A stretch of 64,000 nucleotides of DNA from Pseudomonas pudica. Lineage in GTDB: Bacteria; Pseudomonadota; Gammaproteobacteria; Pseudomonadales; Pseudomonadaceae. The first letter of the stretch is position 1; each line of letters opens with the position of its first letter. The stretch is from assembly GCF_015680405.1 (NCBI RefSeq), contig NZ_JADLJS010000024.1, positions 1 to 64,000 on the forward strand, given 5' to 3'. The notes beneath the pieces are model-generated. The model did no database searches. It saw only the letters and a program-made list of their open reading frames with translations, and was not told where the DNA came from. This document shows positions 8,058 to 15,298 of the stretch, piece after piece. The position numbers and the translations under genes were made by a program.

Positions 8058-10124
8058 CTAGCGGAAGCTGTAGGAAACCCCGGCATACACGCCAAAGCCT
8101 TCGCCCGGCGTCGAACGGGCCTCATCCTTTCCTGCATCGTTGTAGCCAGGTGTCACCGTCGCCGCATAACGCTTGTTGGTGAGGTTGCGCAGGTCCAGCC
8201 AGGTCTGCCAGTCCTGCTTCGGTGAGTCCCAGCCCAGGCGTGCGCCGAGCAAGGCATATTCATCGGCGTGGTAACTATTGGCGTAGTCCACCTGCACCTT
8301 CGACGCCATCTGCGTGTTCACCCCTGCATAGAAGCCGTTCGGCCAGTCATAGCGCAGCTCGGCCTGGTAGTAGTGCATGGGGATGCCCGGCAGGCGGTTG
8401 TCGCCGAACTTGTCGTCATCGCGGTAGTGGAAGTCACTGAAGGTATAGGCCTGACGCAGGCTGAGCTTGCCAGTACCGGCGCGTTCCCACAGGGTACTGT
8501 CGAGGCCTGCCTCCACGCCCTGGTGCACGGTGGGGCTGGCGTTGAATTCCTTGGCCGGAGCGCCTTGCACGATCTCCACCGCCAGCAATTCATGGCGAAC
8601 CTGCGAGTAGTACCACGCCAGGTCCCAATGCCCCAATGCCGATTCGCCGCGTGCGCCCAATTCCAGTGTGGTGGCCGTCTGGTTTTGCATTTCGATCGGT
8701 TGATTGGCTGTGGGCGCACTCCAGATCAGGGCCCAGGGATGGGGTGGTTCGACCGAGCGGCTCAGGTTGCCGTGCACCTGCAGGTCCGGGCTGATGTCAT
8801 AACGTAGCCCCAGGCGTGGTGCATAGTCCCAGTCATGCTGGCTCACTTTGCCGCCCCCGGCAGGGTGGTAAGTGACATCACTTTCACGGCGGGTATAGAT
8901 CATCGCCAGGCCAGTGGTCAGCCACAGGTTCGGTACCAGCTCCAGGTCGTTGCCCACATGTAGCACGGTGTCCGAACCCTGGTAGCTGAAGTCGCGGGTG
9001 CGCTCACCGAACACGTCGCCATTGCGGGTGAACTGCGAAGCACCGCTGTTGGGCAGGTGCTTGGTGGTGCGCCAGCCGATGGTGGTCTTGCTCTCGTGGC
9101 CGAACAGGGTGTCGCGGCGGAAGTAGTTCAAGGTGCCGCTCACATCGGTATAGGCCACCTTCAGGCGCATTGGGCCTTCGCGCAGGTCCATCGGGTAGTC
9201 GTGGTAGACCAGGCCGGCTTCCAGCCGCGCATCGTCGTCGAGGTAGAAGGTGGTCTTGTTGCCCGCCCAGGTGCTGCCCGGTTGCGGGCGGCTGTCGTCG
9301 CGGGCCAGGTAGGCCGGGTTGGCCGCGCGGGGGTGGTGCTTGATCTGATCCTTGGTCAGGCGCCCGGCCAATTCGTTCTCGGTTTCCCGATAGCGCAGGT
9401 AGAAGCGGGTTTCCAGGTTCGGGTTGAAGCGGTAGCCGATGTTGGCGGCAACGCCCTTGGCGCTGCCGCTGCTGTGCGCCTGGTAGCCGTCATATTCCGA
9501 ATCGGTCAGGGCCACGTAGTAGTCGAGGTTGCCCAGCACCTGTCCCGAGCTGATGTGCCGATGCTGGTAGCCGCGGCTGCCGACTTCGTAGCGCACCTGC
9601 AGCGGTGCGGCGTCGTAGCCGGTGTGGGTGACGTAGTTGATTGCACCGCCAAGGGCGAGGGCACCCTGGTCGAAGCCGTTGGCACCGCGCAGCACTTCGG
9701 CACGGCTCAGCCACAGCGGCTCGAACAGCTCGTAGGGCGTACCGCCCGGGCCGGTCAGCGGCAGGCCGTCGAACATCGTGTACACCCCGGAACCGTGGGC
9801 CCCAGGTGCGCGGTTGATGCCCGAACCGCGGATCGAAAGCTTGATGCCATCGTTGCCTGCCGATTGGGCGAATACTCCGGGCTGGTAGGCAAGTACATCC
9901 TGGTTGCTGGCAACCCGGCCTTGCTCGACACGCTGCATGTCCACCAGGTTGCTGGCGCCCGGTACTTCGTGCAGGCGTTCGCTGGCTGCGGTCAGGTCGT
10001 TCTGCTCCTCATCGGTGATCAGCACCTGGCCCAACTCGACCGAAGGTGCCGCCAGAGCGGGCTGGGAGGCAGCGAAAGCAGCCAGCAGGCCGAGGCAGGA
10101 TGGCGGGGGCAAAACGCAACGCAT
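8058..10124 (-). CDS. TonB-dependent outer-membrane receptor
   Basis: A 688-residue precursor. The signal peptide is MRCVLPPPSCLGLLAAFAAS with cleavage after ALA. A plug domain follows (LHEVPGASNLVDMQRVEQ, then IRGSGINRAPGAHGSGVYTMFDGLPLTG and LRGANGFDQGALALGGAINY), then a beta-barrel ending GFGVYAGVSYSFR. The ATG at 10124 has GGAG at good spacing; the open frame extends to 10217, but that part lacks signal features. The plug resembles FecA-like siderophore receptors. The ligand cannot be told, and no siderophore biosynthesis or FecIR-type genes are adjacent. I see no Fur box in the 220-bp upstream region. Confidence 0.88.
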   Translation of the reverse strand: MRCVLPPPSCLGLLAAFAASQPALAAPSVELGQVLITDEEQNDLTAASERLHEVPGASNLVDMQRVEQGRVASNQDVLAYQPGVFAQSAGNDGIKLSIRGSGINRAPGAHGSGVYTMFDGLPLTGPGGTPYELFEPLWLSRAEVLRGANGFDQGALALGGAINYVTHTGYDAAPLQVRYEVGSRGYQHRHISSGQVLGNLDYYVALTDSEYDGYQAHSSGSAKGVAANIGYRFNPNLETRFYLRYRETENELAGRLTKDQIKHHPRAANPAYLARDDSRPQPGSTWAGNKTTFYLDDDARLEAGLVYHDYPMDLREGPMRLKVAYTDVSGTLNYFRRDTLFGHESKTTIGWRTTKHLPNSGASQFTRNGDVFGERTRDFSYQGSDTVLHVGNDLELVPNLWLTTGLAMIYTRRESDVTYHPAGGGKVSQHDWDYAPRLGLRYDISPDLQVHGNLSRSVEPPHPWALIWSAPTANQPIEMQNQTATTLELGARGESALGHWDLAWYYSQVRHELLAVEIVQGAPAKEFNASPTVHQGVEAGLDSTLWERAGTGKLSLRQAYTFSDFHYRDDDKFGDNRLPGIPMHYYQAELRYDWPNGFYAGVNTQMASKVQVDYANSYHADEYALLGARLGWDSPKQDWQTWLDLRNLTNKRYAATVTPGYNDAGKDEARSTPGEGFGVYAGVSYSFR

Positions 10125-10344
10125 TGTACGACTCCAGGCGAAAGGCGATTGGACAACGGCGTTGAGACGAGCGAAATGCCGCTTGGAGCACGAGGAAAGT
10201 CGACAAATATCGCGCAACCTTCGTCAGACGGTTTTGTACGAAAGTTCTTTACAAGCCGTAGCGATGGAGCAGAGCGACCTGCGCTTCGTAAGGTGATTGC
10301 AGACCGGCAGCGATGCCTCGCTCAATCACCCGTGGAGTTCAAAC

Positions 10345-10593
10345 ATGACTGACAACGCACGACACTCGCAGCAACCCCTGGTGGACGCCCCGGTTCGCCT
10401 GACACCACGTGAACGGCAAGTACTGTTGTGGTGTGCCTACGGCAAGAGCTCGTGGGAGATTGGCCAGATCCTTGAGTGCAAGGAATCGACAGTGAACTTC
10501 CATGTGTCGAACATCCTGCGCAAGTTCGACGTGCCCACGCGGGTGGCTGCGGTGATCAAGGCCATTCGCTACGGCATGCTGGCCGAGCAGTGA
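10345..10593 (+). CDS. LuxR-family DNA-binding protein lacking a sensor domain
   Basis: An 82-residue protein that is almost only a GerE/LuxR helix-turn-helix: LTPRERQVLLWCAYGKSSWE, IGQILECKESTVNFHVSNIL and RKFDVPTRVAAVIKAIRYGM. The HTH resembles acyl-homoserine-lactone receptors of the LasR/PpoR kind (WCAxGKxSWEI, TVNFHxxNIxRKF), yet the autoinducer domain is absent. ATG 10345 with GGAG upstream; an in-frame start 16 codons earlier adds nothing recognisable. It lies 11 bp before the GpL-like gene and may drive the small phage-derived cluster. It may also be a truncated regulator that keeps constitutive DNA binding. Confidence 0.88.
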   Translation: MTDNARHSQQPLVDAPVRLTPRERQVLLWCAYGKSSWEIGQILECKESTVNFHVSNILRKFDVPTRVAAVIKAIRYGMLAEQ

Positions 10594-10604
10594 GGGGGTG
10601 AAGC

Positions 10605-10952
10605 ATGGGCAACGATCCTCGGTTACCCCGTTTTGCCGATTGCCATGACCCATTCTGGCCACGGGTGGACCTCGGCAGGCTTCGTGAGCGCCTGAACCTG
10701 CAGCGGCCTGTCAGTGAGGCTGCGCTGGAAGTGGCCGCACGCTGCGCCGCCATCGACGCGGCACGCGAATTCGCGCGGTGGCGGGCGGTGTTGCGAGAAC
10801 GGGGCTACAAGCGCCTCGAGGATGTGGCCGGGCATGACCATGGGCGTGCATTGCGGGTGTGCTACATCCGCTTTGTCGAAGCAGCGGTCATGCATAACCT
10901 GGGCTCGGCGGGCTACCTGGCCGCTGCACACCGAGGGGCTGCCCATGACTGA
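10605..10952 (+). CDS. Phage head completion/stabilisation protein, GpL-like
   Basis: A 115-residue protein with the GpL pattern seen in P2-like phages: an early FWP motif followed by LGRLRERLNL, then VSEAALEVAARCAAIDAARE-FARWR and a C-terminal helical part with VCYIRFVEAAVMHNL. It starts 11 bp after the LuxR-type gene and overlaps the next gene by 8 bp, so the three look like one transcript. No capsid or terminase gene is near. GpL assignment rests on pattern memory and is moderately sure. Confidence 0.6.
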   Translation: MGNDPRLPRFADCHDPFWPRVDLGRLRERLNLQRPVSEAALEVAARCAAIDAAREFARWRAVLRERGYKRLEDVAGHDHGRALRVCYIRFVEAAVMHNLGSAGYLAAAHRGAAHD

Positions 10953-11307
10953 AGAATCTGTTTTCGACAGCCTGGCCCGGGCGCTGGTTGAGTTGCTGGG
11001 CGTGGATGGCAACGTATTGTTCGCCGCGCTGCTGGGGGCTTTGCTGGTGAGCGCGGCGCGCGACCGGTTGATCACCAACAAGGCCAGGCGCCTGACATTG
11101 GGCAAGAAACTTTTGCTGGTGTTCGTGACCGTGGGGGTGGGCCACCTGTTCGAGCCGCTGGTTTCGTCACTGGTGCCCTTGCTGAGCCGCGGCATGGCGG
11201 GGTTCGTGGCTGCCGTGGTGGTGATCCCCATCAGCCTCAAGGTGATGGTCTGGCTGGATACGCTGGACCCGCGCGAACTCATTCAGCGCTGGCGCCGCCG
11301 GGGCTAG
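10945..11307 (+). CDS. Holin-like membrane protein (phage/tailocin remnant)
   Basis: A 120-residue protein with three hydrophobic segments (NVLFAALLGALLVSAA, KLLLVFVTVGVGHLFEPLV, GMAGFVAAVVVIPISLKVMV) and a charged C-terminus RELIQRWRRRG, the shape of a class I phage holin. It begins at ATG 10945 inside the end of the GpL-like gene and its stop overlaps the convergent repressor gene by 4 bp. No endolysin gene follows, so lysis function alone is unlikely. A longer open frame from 10714 overlaps the GpL-like gene and is not used. Confidence 0.6.
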   Translation: MTEESVFDSLARALVELLGVDGNVLFAALLGALLVSAARDRLITNKARRLTLGKKLLLVFVTVGVGHLFEPLVSSLVPLLSRGMAGFVAAVVVIPISLKVMVWLDTLDPRELIQRWRRRG

Positions 11308-11696
11308 CCGCTGGCGGCATTGGGCGAACGACTGGTCAGCGCGCTCAATTGCCGTTCCAGCTGCTGGATGCGCTGTTTGTCCTGGACCAGCAGGAGAACG
11401 GCCTGGCGATCGGCAAGCGACAGGGTGCGCAGGCGCGCGAGCATGTCCTGTTCCCAGCCTTCGTTGTCCAGGCCTGCGCGATTTCGTTCGGGCTCACCCA
11501 GCAGAAGCCAGTCCAGTGAGCATGCATACTGCCTGGCGATGTCTATGCAAAGTGAATAAGGAATGCTGTCGCGCACCTTCCAGCTGCTCAATGTCTGCGG
11601 GCTGATCGAAAGCGCTCTGGACAGCTCGGCGTCAGATTCCGTAGCGGTCAGAAGCTTCAGTCTGGTCAGAACCGAAGCAAGTACTTGGGTACTCAT
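11304..11696 (-). CDS. CI-like phage repressor with HTH domain
   Basis: A 130-residue DNA-binding protein. The N-terminal 65 residues form a CI-type HTH (LKLLTATESDAELSRALSIS, then PQTLSSWKVRDSIPYSLCID and IARQYACSLDWLLLGE), the phage CI repressor N-terminal family. The C-terminal half is a coiled-coil-like region (LLLVQDKQRIQQLERQLSAL) in place of the usual cleavable peptidase domain. It is divergent from the Ogr-like gene across about 200 bp and convergent with the holin-like gene. It may control the remnant cluster; absence of a peptidase domain argues against RecA-induced self-cleavage. Confidence 0.82.
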   Translation of the reverse strand: MSTQVLASVLTRLKLLTATESDAELSRALSISPQTLSSWKVRDSIPYSLCIDIARQYACSLDWLLLGEPERNRAGLDNEGWEQDMLARLRTLSLADRQAVLLLVQDKQRIQQLERQLSALTSRSPNAASG

Positions 11697-11896
11697 AACA
11701 AATATCCATGACTGGTTTAATGATATTCCATGGGCTTAAACTACTCGTTATGAATACAGCCCTGCGTTTTAAGGAGCATTCCTGCAATGAGAAGCATCAA
11801 ACTGAAGAATACACCTATACATGCAGCCAATACTGACAAAACCGGAAGACTATTCTCACAGAGGGTAAGCCTGAACAATGCTTGCAGGTACTTGCC

Positions 11897-12160
11897 GTGA
11901 GTACATACAAGCTGGTTTGCCCGCATTGCCACAGCCGGATGCGCATACGCACCAGTGAAGGGCGTCATATTTTCCTGCGGATCGCCTATTTGCAATGCAC
12001 CAACGAGGCATGTGGCTGGTCGGTGCGCGCCGAGTTCGAAATGACCCATGAACTCTCGCCCAGCGGCATGCCCAACCCGGAAGTGTACCTGCCCTCTGCC
12101 AATGGTGATTTACGCAAGGCAGCGCTGCCGGGGGCCGTCCAGGACAAATCTGATGAATGA
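11897..12160 (+). CDS. Ogr/Delta-like zinc-finger transcriptional activator
   Basis: An 87-residue protein with one zinc finger formed by VCPHCHSRMRIRTS and LQCTNEACGW, i.e. CxxC-X27-CxxxxC, as in P2 Ogr and P4 Delta, which activate late phage promoters by contacting the RNA polymerase alpha subunit. GTG 11897 is chosen because it begins just before the finger, with CAGGT upstream; a TTG at 11882 is also in frame. Its late-gene targets are absent from the window, so it is a remnant or acts elsewhere. It is convergent with the nuo operon end, with the terminator at 12194 between. Confidence 0.8.
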   Translation: MSTYKLVCPHCHSRMRIRTSEGRHIFLRIAYLQCTNEACGWSVRAEFEMTHELSPSGMPNPEVYLPSANGDLRKAALPGAVQDKSDE

Positions 12161-12193
12161 GCCTTCAAGCTCACTGATGAAAAGCGCGCAGAT

Positions 12194-12220
12194 AAAAAAA
12201 CACCCCGCATGAGCGGGGTG
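12194..12220 (-). terminator. Intrinsic terminator of the nuo operon
   Basis: Perfect 8-bp stem CACCCCGC/GCGGGGTG with a 4-base loop, followed on the minus strand by seven T residues. It sits 20 bp beyond the nuoN stop. Confidence 0.93.
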
Positions 12221-12239
12221 TCTTGTCTTGCCAGGGCGA

Positions 12240-13709
12240 TCAGCCGATCAGTTGCAGGCCGGCTTGCTGAACCATTTCCAGCAGCGGTTGCGGGTACACA
12301 CCCAGCACGAACGCGAGAATGGCGATGGCCAGCAGCATGACGCCACCGGTGCGCTGTTCCCACTTCAGCGGAGCGTCGTGACGACGCAGGTTCGGCTCGA
12401 CCAGGTACAGGGTGACCATGACGCGCAGGTAGTAGTAGACGCCGATGGCACTACCGATCACCAGGGCACCGACCAGCCACCACAGGTGCGACTCGACGCC
12501 GGTGGCGATGATGTAGAACTTGCCGATGAAGCCGGCGGTCAGCGGAATGCCCGCCAGCGACAGCATCATCACGGTCAGCACCGCAGTCAGGTACGGACGG
12601 CGCCAGAACAGGCCGCGGTACTCGTACAGTGCATCGGCGTCACGGCCGCCGTAAGGCGAGGACATCAGGGTGATGACGCCGAAGGCGCCCAGGCTGGTGA
12701 TCACGTAGGTGACCAGGTACACGCCCATGGCTTCCAGGGCCAGGCCCTTGCTGGCGACCAGGGCGATGACCAGGTAACCGAAGTGGGCGATGGACGAATA
12801 ACCCAGCAGGCGCTTGAGGTTGCTCTGGGTCAGTGCCAGCAGGTTGCCGATCAGGATCGAGGCCACGGCAATCACCGCCAGTACGGTGCTCAGCACGCCG
12901 CTGCTGGCAGCAGGGGAGAGCATGAACAGGCGCACGACAACGGCGAACACCGCAACCTTGCTGGCGGTGGCCAGGAAGGCGGCGACCGGTGCCGGGGCGC
13001 CTTCGTACACGTCCGGGGTCCACAGGTGGAACGGTACCAGCGACAGCTTGAAGGCCAGGCCGACCAGCATCATGCCCAGGCCCAGCTGGGCCACCAGGCT
13101 TGGCATGCTGGTGGCGGCCAGGGCCTTGCCGATCTGGTCGAAGCTCAGGCTGCCGGCGTCGGCGTACAGCAGGGCCATGCCGAACAGCAGGAAGGCCGAG
13201 CCTGCGGCCGACAGCACCATGTACTTGATGCCGGCTTCCAGCGAGCGCTTGTTGAAGAAGGCATACGCCACCAGGCCGTAGACCGGTACCGACAGCAGCT
13301 CCAGGCCGATGAACAGGCCGGCCAGGTGGTTGGCGCTGACCAGCACCAGGCCACCGAGAGCCGACATCAGCAGCAGCAGGTACAGTTCTTCACGGTTGCC
13401 CGGGAAGCCCTTGGAGCCTTCGCCGAGGTAGGCGTGGGCGAGGGTGACGCAGGCCAGCGTCGCCACCAGGATGATCGCCATGTACAGGCAGGCGAACTTG
13501 TCGATGGTGATCAGCGGGGTGACCGCCAGCGGCGCAACCTTCAGCGCCGGAAGGATCGACAGCAGGGCCAGGTTGAGGCCCACGGTGGACAGCAGGAAGG
13601 TCTGCGAGTGGTTGCGCTTCCAGGCGATCGCCAGCATCACCACCACTGTGGTGATGGTGGTGATCAGCATCGGCGCCAATGCGATGAAGTGTTGAGTGGT
13701 GAATTCCAT
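12240..13709 (-). CDS. nuoN: NADH-quinone oxidoreductase subunit N
   Basis: A 489-residue polytopic inner-membrane subunit of complex I, one of three antiporter-like proton-pumping subunits. It contains the Mrp-type core with conserved ELLSVPVYGLVAY, LVPFHLWTPDVYEGAPAPVA and LLGYSSIAHFGY. The E. coli homologue has 485 residues. ATG 13709 (MEFTTQHFIALAP) is chosen over an upstream in-frame start at 13772 that would overlap nuoM. It is the last gene of the operon, 7 bp after nuoM. Confidence 0.96.
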   Translation of the reverse strand: MEFTTQHFIALAPMLITTITTVVVMLAIAWKRNHSQTFLLSTVGLNLALLSILPALKVAPLAVTPLITIDKFACLYMAIILVATLACVTLAHAYLGEGSKGFPGNREELYLLLLMSALGGLVLVSANHLAGLFIGLELLSVPVYGLVAYAFFNKRSLEAGIKYMVLSAAGSAFLLFGMALLYADAGSLSFDQIGKALAATSMPSLVAQLGLGMMLVGLAFKLSLVPFHLWTPDVYEGAPAPVAAFLATASKVAVFAVVVRLFMLSPAASSGVLSTVLAVIAVASILIGNLLALTQSNLKRLLGYSSIAHFGYLVIALVASKGLALEAMGVYLVTYVITSLGAFGVITLMSSPYGGRDADALYEYRGLFWRRPYLTAVLTVMMLSLAGIPLTAGFIGKFYIIATGVESHLWWLVGALVIGSAIGVYYYLRVMVTLYLVEPNLRRHDAPLKWEQRTGGVMLLAIAILAFVLGVYPQPLLEMVQQAGLQLIG

Positions 13710-13716
13710 AGCGCTC

Positions 13717-15249
13717 TTACCGGGCCGAAGCGAGTTGAGTGAAAGCGGAACCGAGCCACTGCTGCACACCACTCATGGTGGCGGCAGAGGTGTCGAGGAA
13801 CGGCTGCGGATACACGCCCAGCAGGATCAGCAGTACCGCCAGACCCAGGACCATGATCAGCTCGCGACCGTCCATGCCGGCCAGCACGGTATCGGTCTTG
13901 GCCGGACCGAAGTAGGCGCGGTGGATCATGATCAGCGAGTACACCGAACCGAACACCAGGCCAGTGGTGGCGATCACGGTGATCCACGGCACGCTGGCGA
14001 AGCTGCCGATCAGGATCAGGAACTCGCCGACGAAGTTGCCGGTACCGGGCAGGCCCAGGGAGGCGGCTGCGAAGAACAGGCTGATGGCCGGCAGGTAGGC
14101 GATGCGGTGCCACAGGCCACCCATCTGGCGCATGTCACGGGTGTGCAGGCGCTCGTACAGCTGGCCGGCCAGGATGAACAGCGCGGCAGCGGACAGGCCG
14201 TGGGCCAGCATCTGGATCACCGCGCCTTGCAGGGCCTGCTGGCTGCCGGAGTAGATACCGATCAGTACGAAGCCCATGTGCGAGACGCTGGAGAAGGCGA
14301 CCAGGCGCTTGATGTCGGTTTGCGCAAAGGCCAGGAAGGCACCGTAGAAGATACCGATCAGGCCCAGGGTCATGGCGATTGGCGCGAACTCGGCCGAAGC
14401 GTTCGGGAACAGCGGCAGGGCAAAGCGCAGCAGGCCGTAGGCCGCAGTCTTCAACAAGATACCGGCCAGGTCCACGGAGCCTGCGGTCGGCGCCTGGGCG
14501 TGAGCGTCAGGCAGCCAGGAGTGGAACGGCACCACCGGCAGCTTCACCGCGAAGGCGATGAAGAAGCCCAGCATCAGCAGGTATTCGGTACCGGCTGGCA
14601 GTTCGGCCTTGAGCAGGTCGCTGTAGTTGAAGGTGATCACGCCGGTGTTGGTGTAGTTGACCAGCACCAGGCCGAGAATCGCCACCAACATGATCAGGCC
14701 GCTGGCCTGGGTGAAGATGAAGAACTTGGTCGCCGCGTAGATCCGGGTTTTCTTGCCGTCCGCGGAGCTGTGACCCCAGAGCGCGATGAGGAAGTACATC
14801 GGCACCAGCATCATTTCCCAGAAGAAGAAGAACAGGAACAGGTCCAGGGCCAGGAACACACCGACCACGCCGCCGAGAATCCACATCAGGTTGAGGTGGA
14901 AGAAGCCGACGTGACGCTGGATCTCTTTCCAGGAGCACAGTACTGACAGCACACCGAGCAGGCCGGTGAGCAGGATCATCAGCAGCGACAGGCCGTCGAG
15001 GGCCAGGTGGATGCTGATGCCGAAGCGCTGGATCCACTGGACTTTGTATTCCAGGGCCCAGGCAGGCTCGGCGCCCGGAGCGGGGGCCAGGGTGTAGTCG
15101 CCGTTACCCCACAGCCACAGGCCGATGCCGAGCAGCAGGGACATGGTCAGCAGCGCGATCCAGCGCGGCAGGGTGGCGCCGAAGCGCTCACCCAGCCAGC
15201 ACAGGAAGCCGCCGATGAAGGGGATCAGGATCAGCCAAGGCAAAATCAT
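13717..15249 (-). CDS. nuoM: NADH-quinone oxidoreductase subunit M
   Basis: A 510-residue antiporter-like proton-pumping subunit of complex I with about 14 membrane helices. Signature segments include WEMMLVPMYFLIALWG with the essential helix-5 Glu, KLPVVPFHSWLPDAHAQAPT, LKTAAYGLLRF and SVSHMGFVLIGIYS. Length matches the E. coli protein (509). It lies 49 bp after nuoL and 7 bp before nuoN in the same transcript. Confidence 0.97.
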   Translation of the reverse strand: MILPWLILIPFIGGFLCWLGERFGATLPRWIALLTMSLLLGIGLWLWGNGDYTLAPAPGAEPAWALEYKVQWIQRFGISIHLALDGLSLLMILLTGLLGVLSVLCSWKEIQRHVGFFHLNLMWILGGVVGVFLALDLFLFFFFWEMMLVPMYFLIALWGHSSADGKKTRIYAATKFFIFTQASGLIMLVAILGLVLVNYTNTGVITFNYSDLLKAELPAGTEYLLMLGFFIAFAVKLPVVPFHSWLPDAHAQAPTAGSVDLAGILLKTAAYGLLRFALPLFPNASAEFAPIAMTLGLIGIFYGAFLAFAQTDIKRLVAFSSVSHMGFVLIGIYSGSQQALQGAVIQMLAHGLSAAALFILAGQLYERLHTRDMRQMGGLWHRIAYLPAISLFFAAASLGLPGTGNFVGEFLILIGSFASVPWITVIATTGLVFGSVYSLIMIHRAYFGPAKTDTVLAGMDGRELIMVLGLAVLLILLGVYPQPFLDTSAATMSGVQQWLGSAFTQLASAR

Positions 15250-15298
15250 GACGGGTTCGTTTCCTTTTGCAGGGTCGCAAGGTTCGCAAGGTTCATGG

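Noticed and set aside
9057..10352. 431-codon plus-strand frame opposite the TonB receptor
   Set aside because: Antisense shadow; its end merges with the LuxR-type gene region without a shared frame.
11741..12049. Minus-strand frame with a hydrophobic end (GVFFSLMLLIAGMLL)
   Set aside because: It is antisense to the Ogr-like gene and lacks a ribosome site; the hydrophobic tail alone is weak evidence for a small membrane protein.
12228..14946. Long plus-strand frames opposite nuoN and nuoM
   Set aside because: Shadows of nuoN and nuoM, dominated by Gln, His and Gly from reversed hydrophobic codons.
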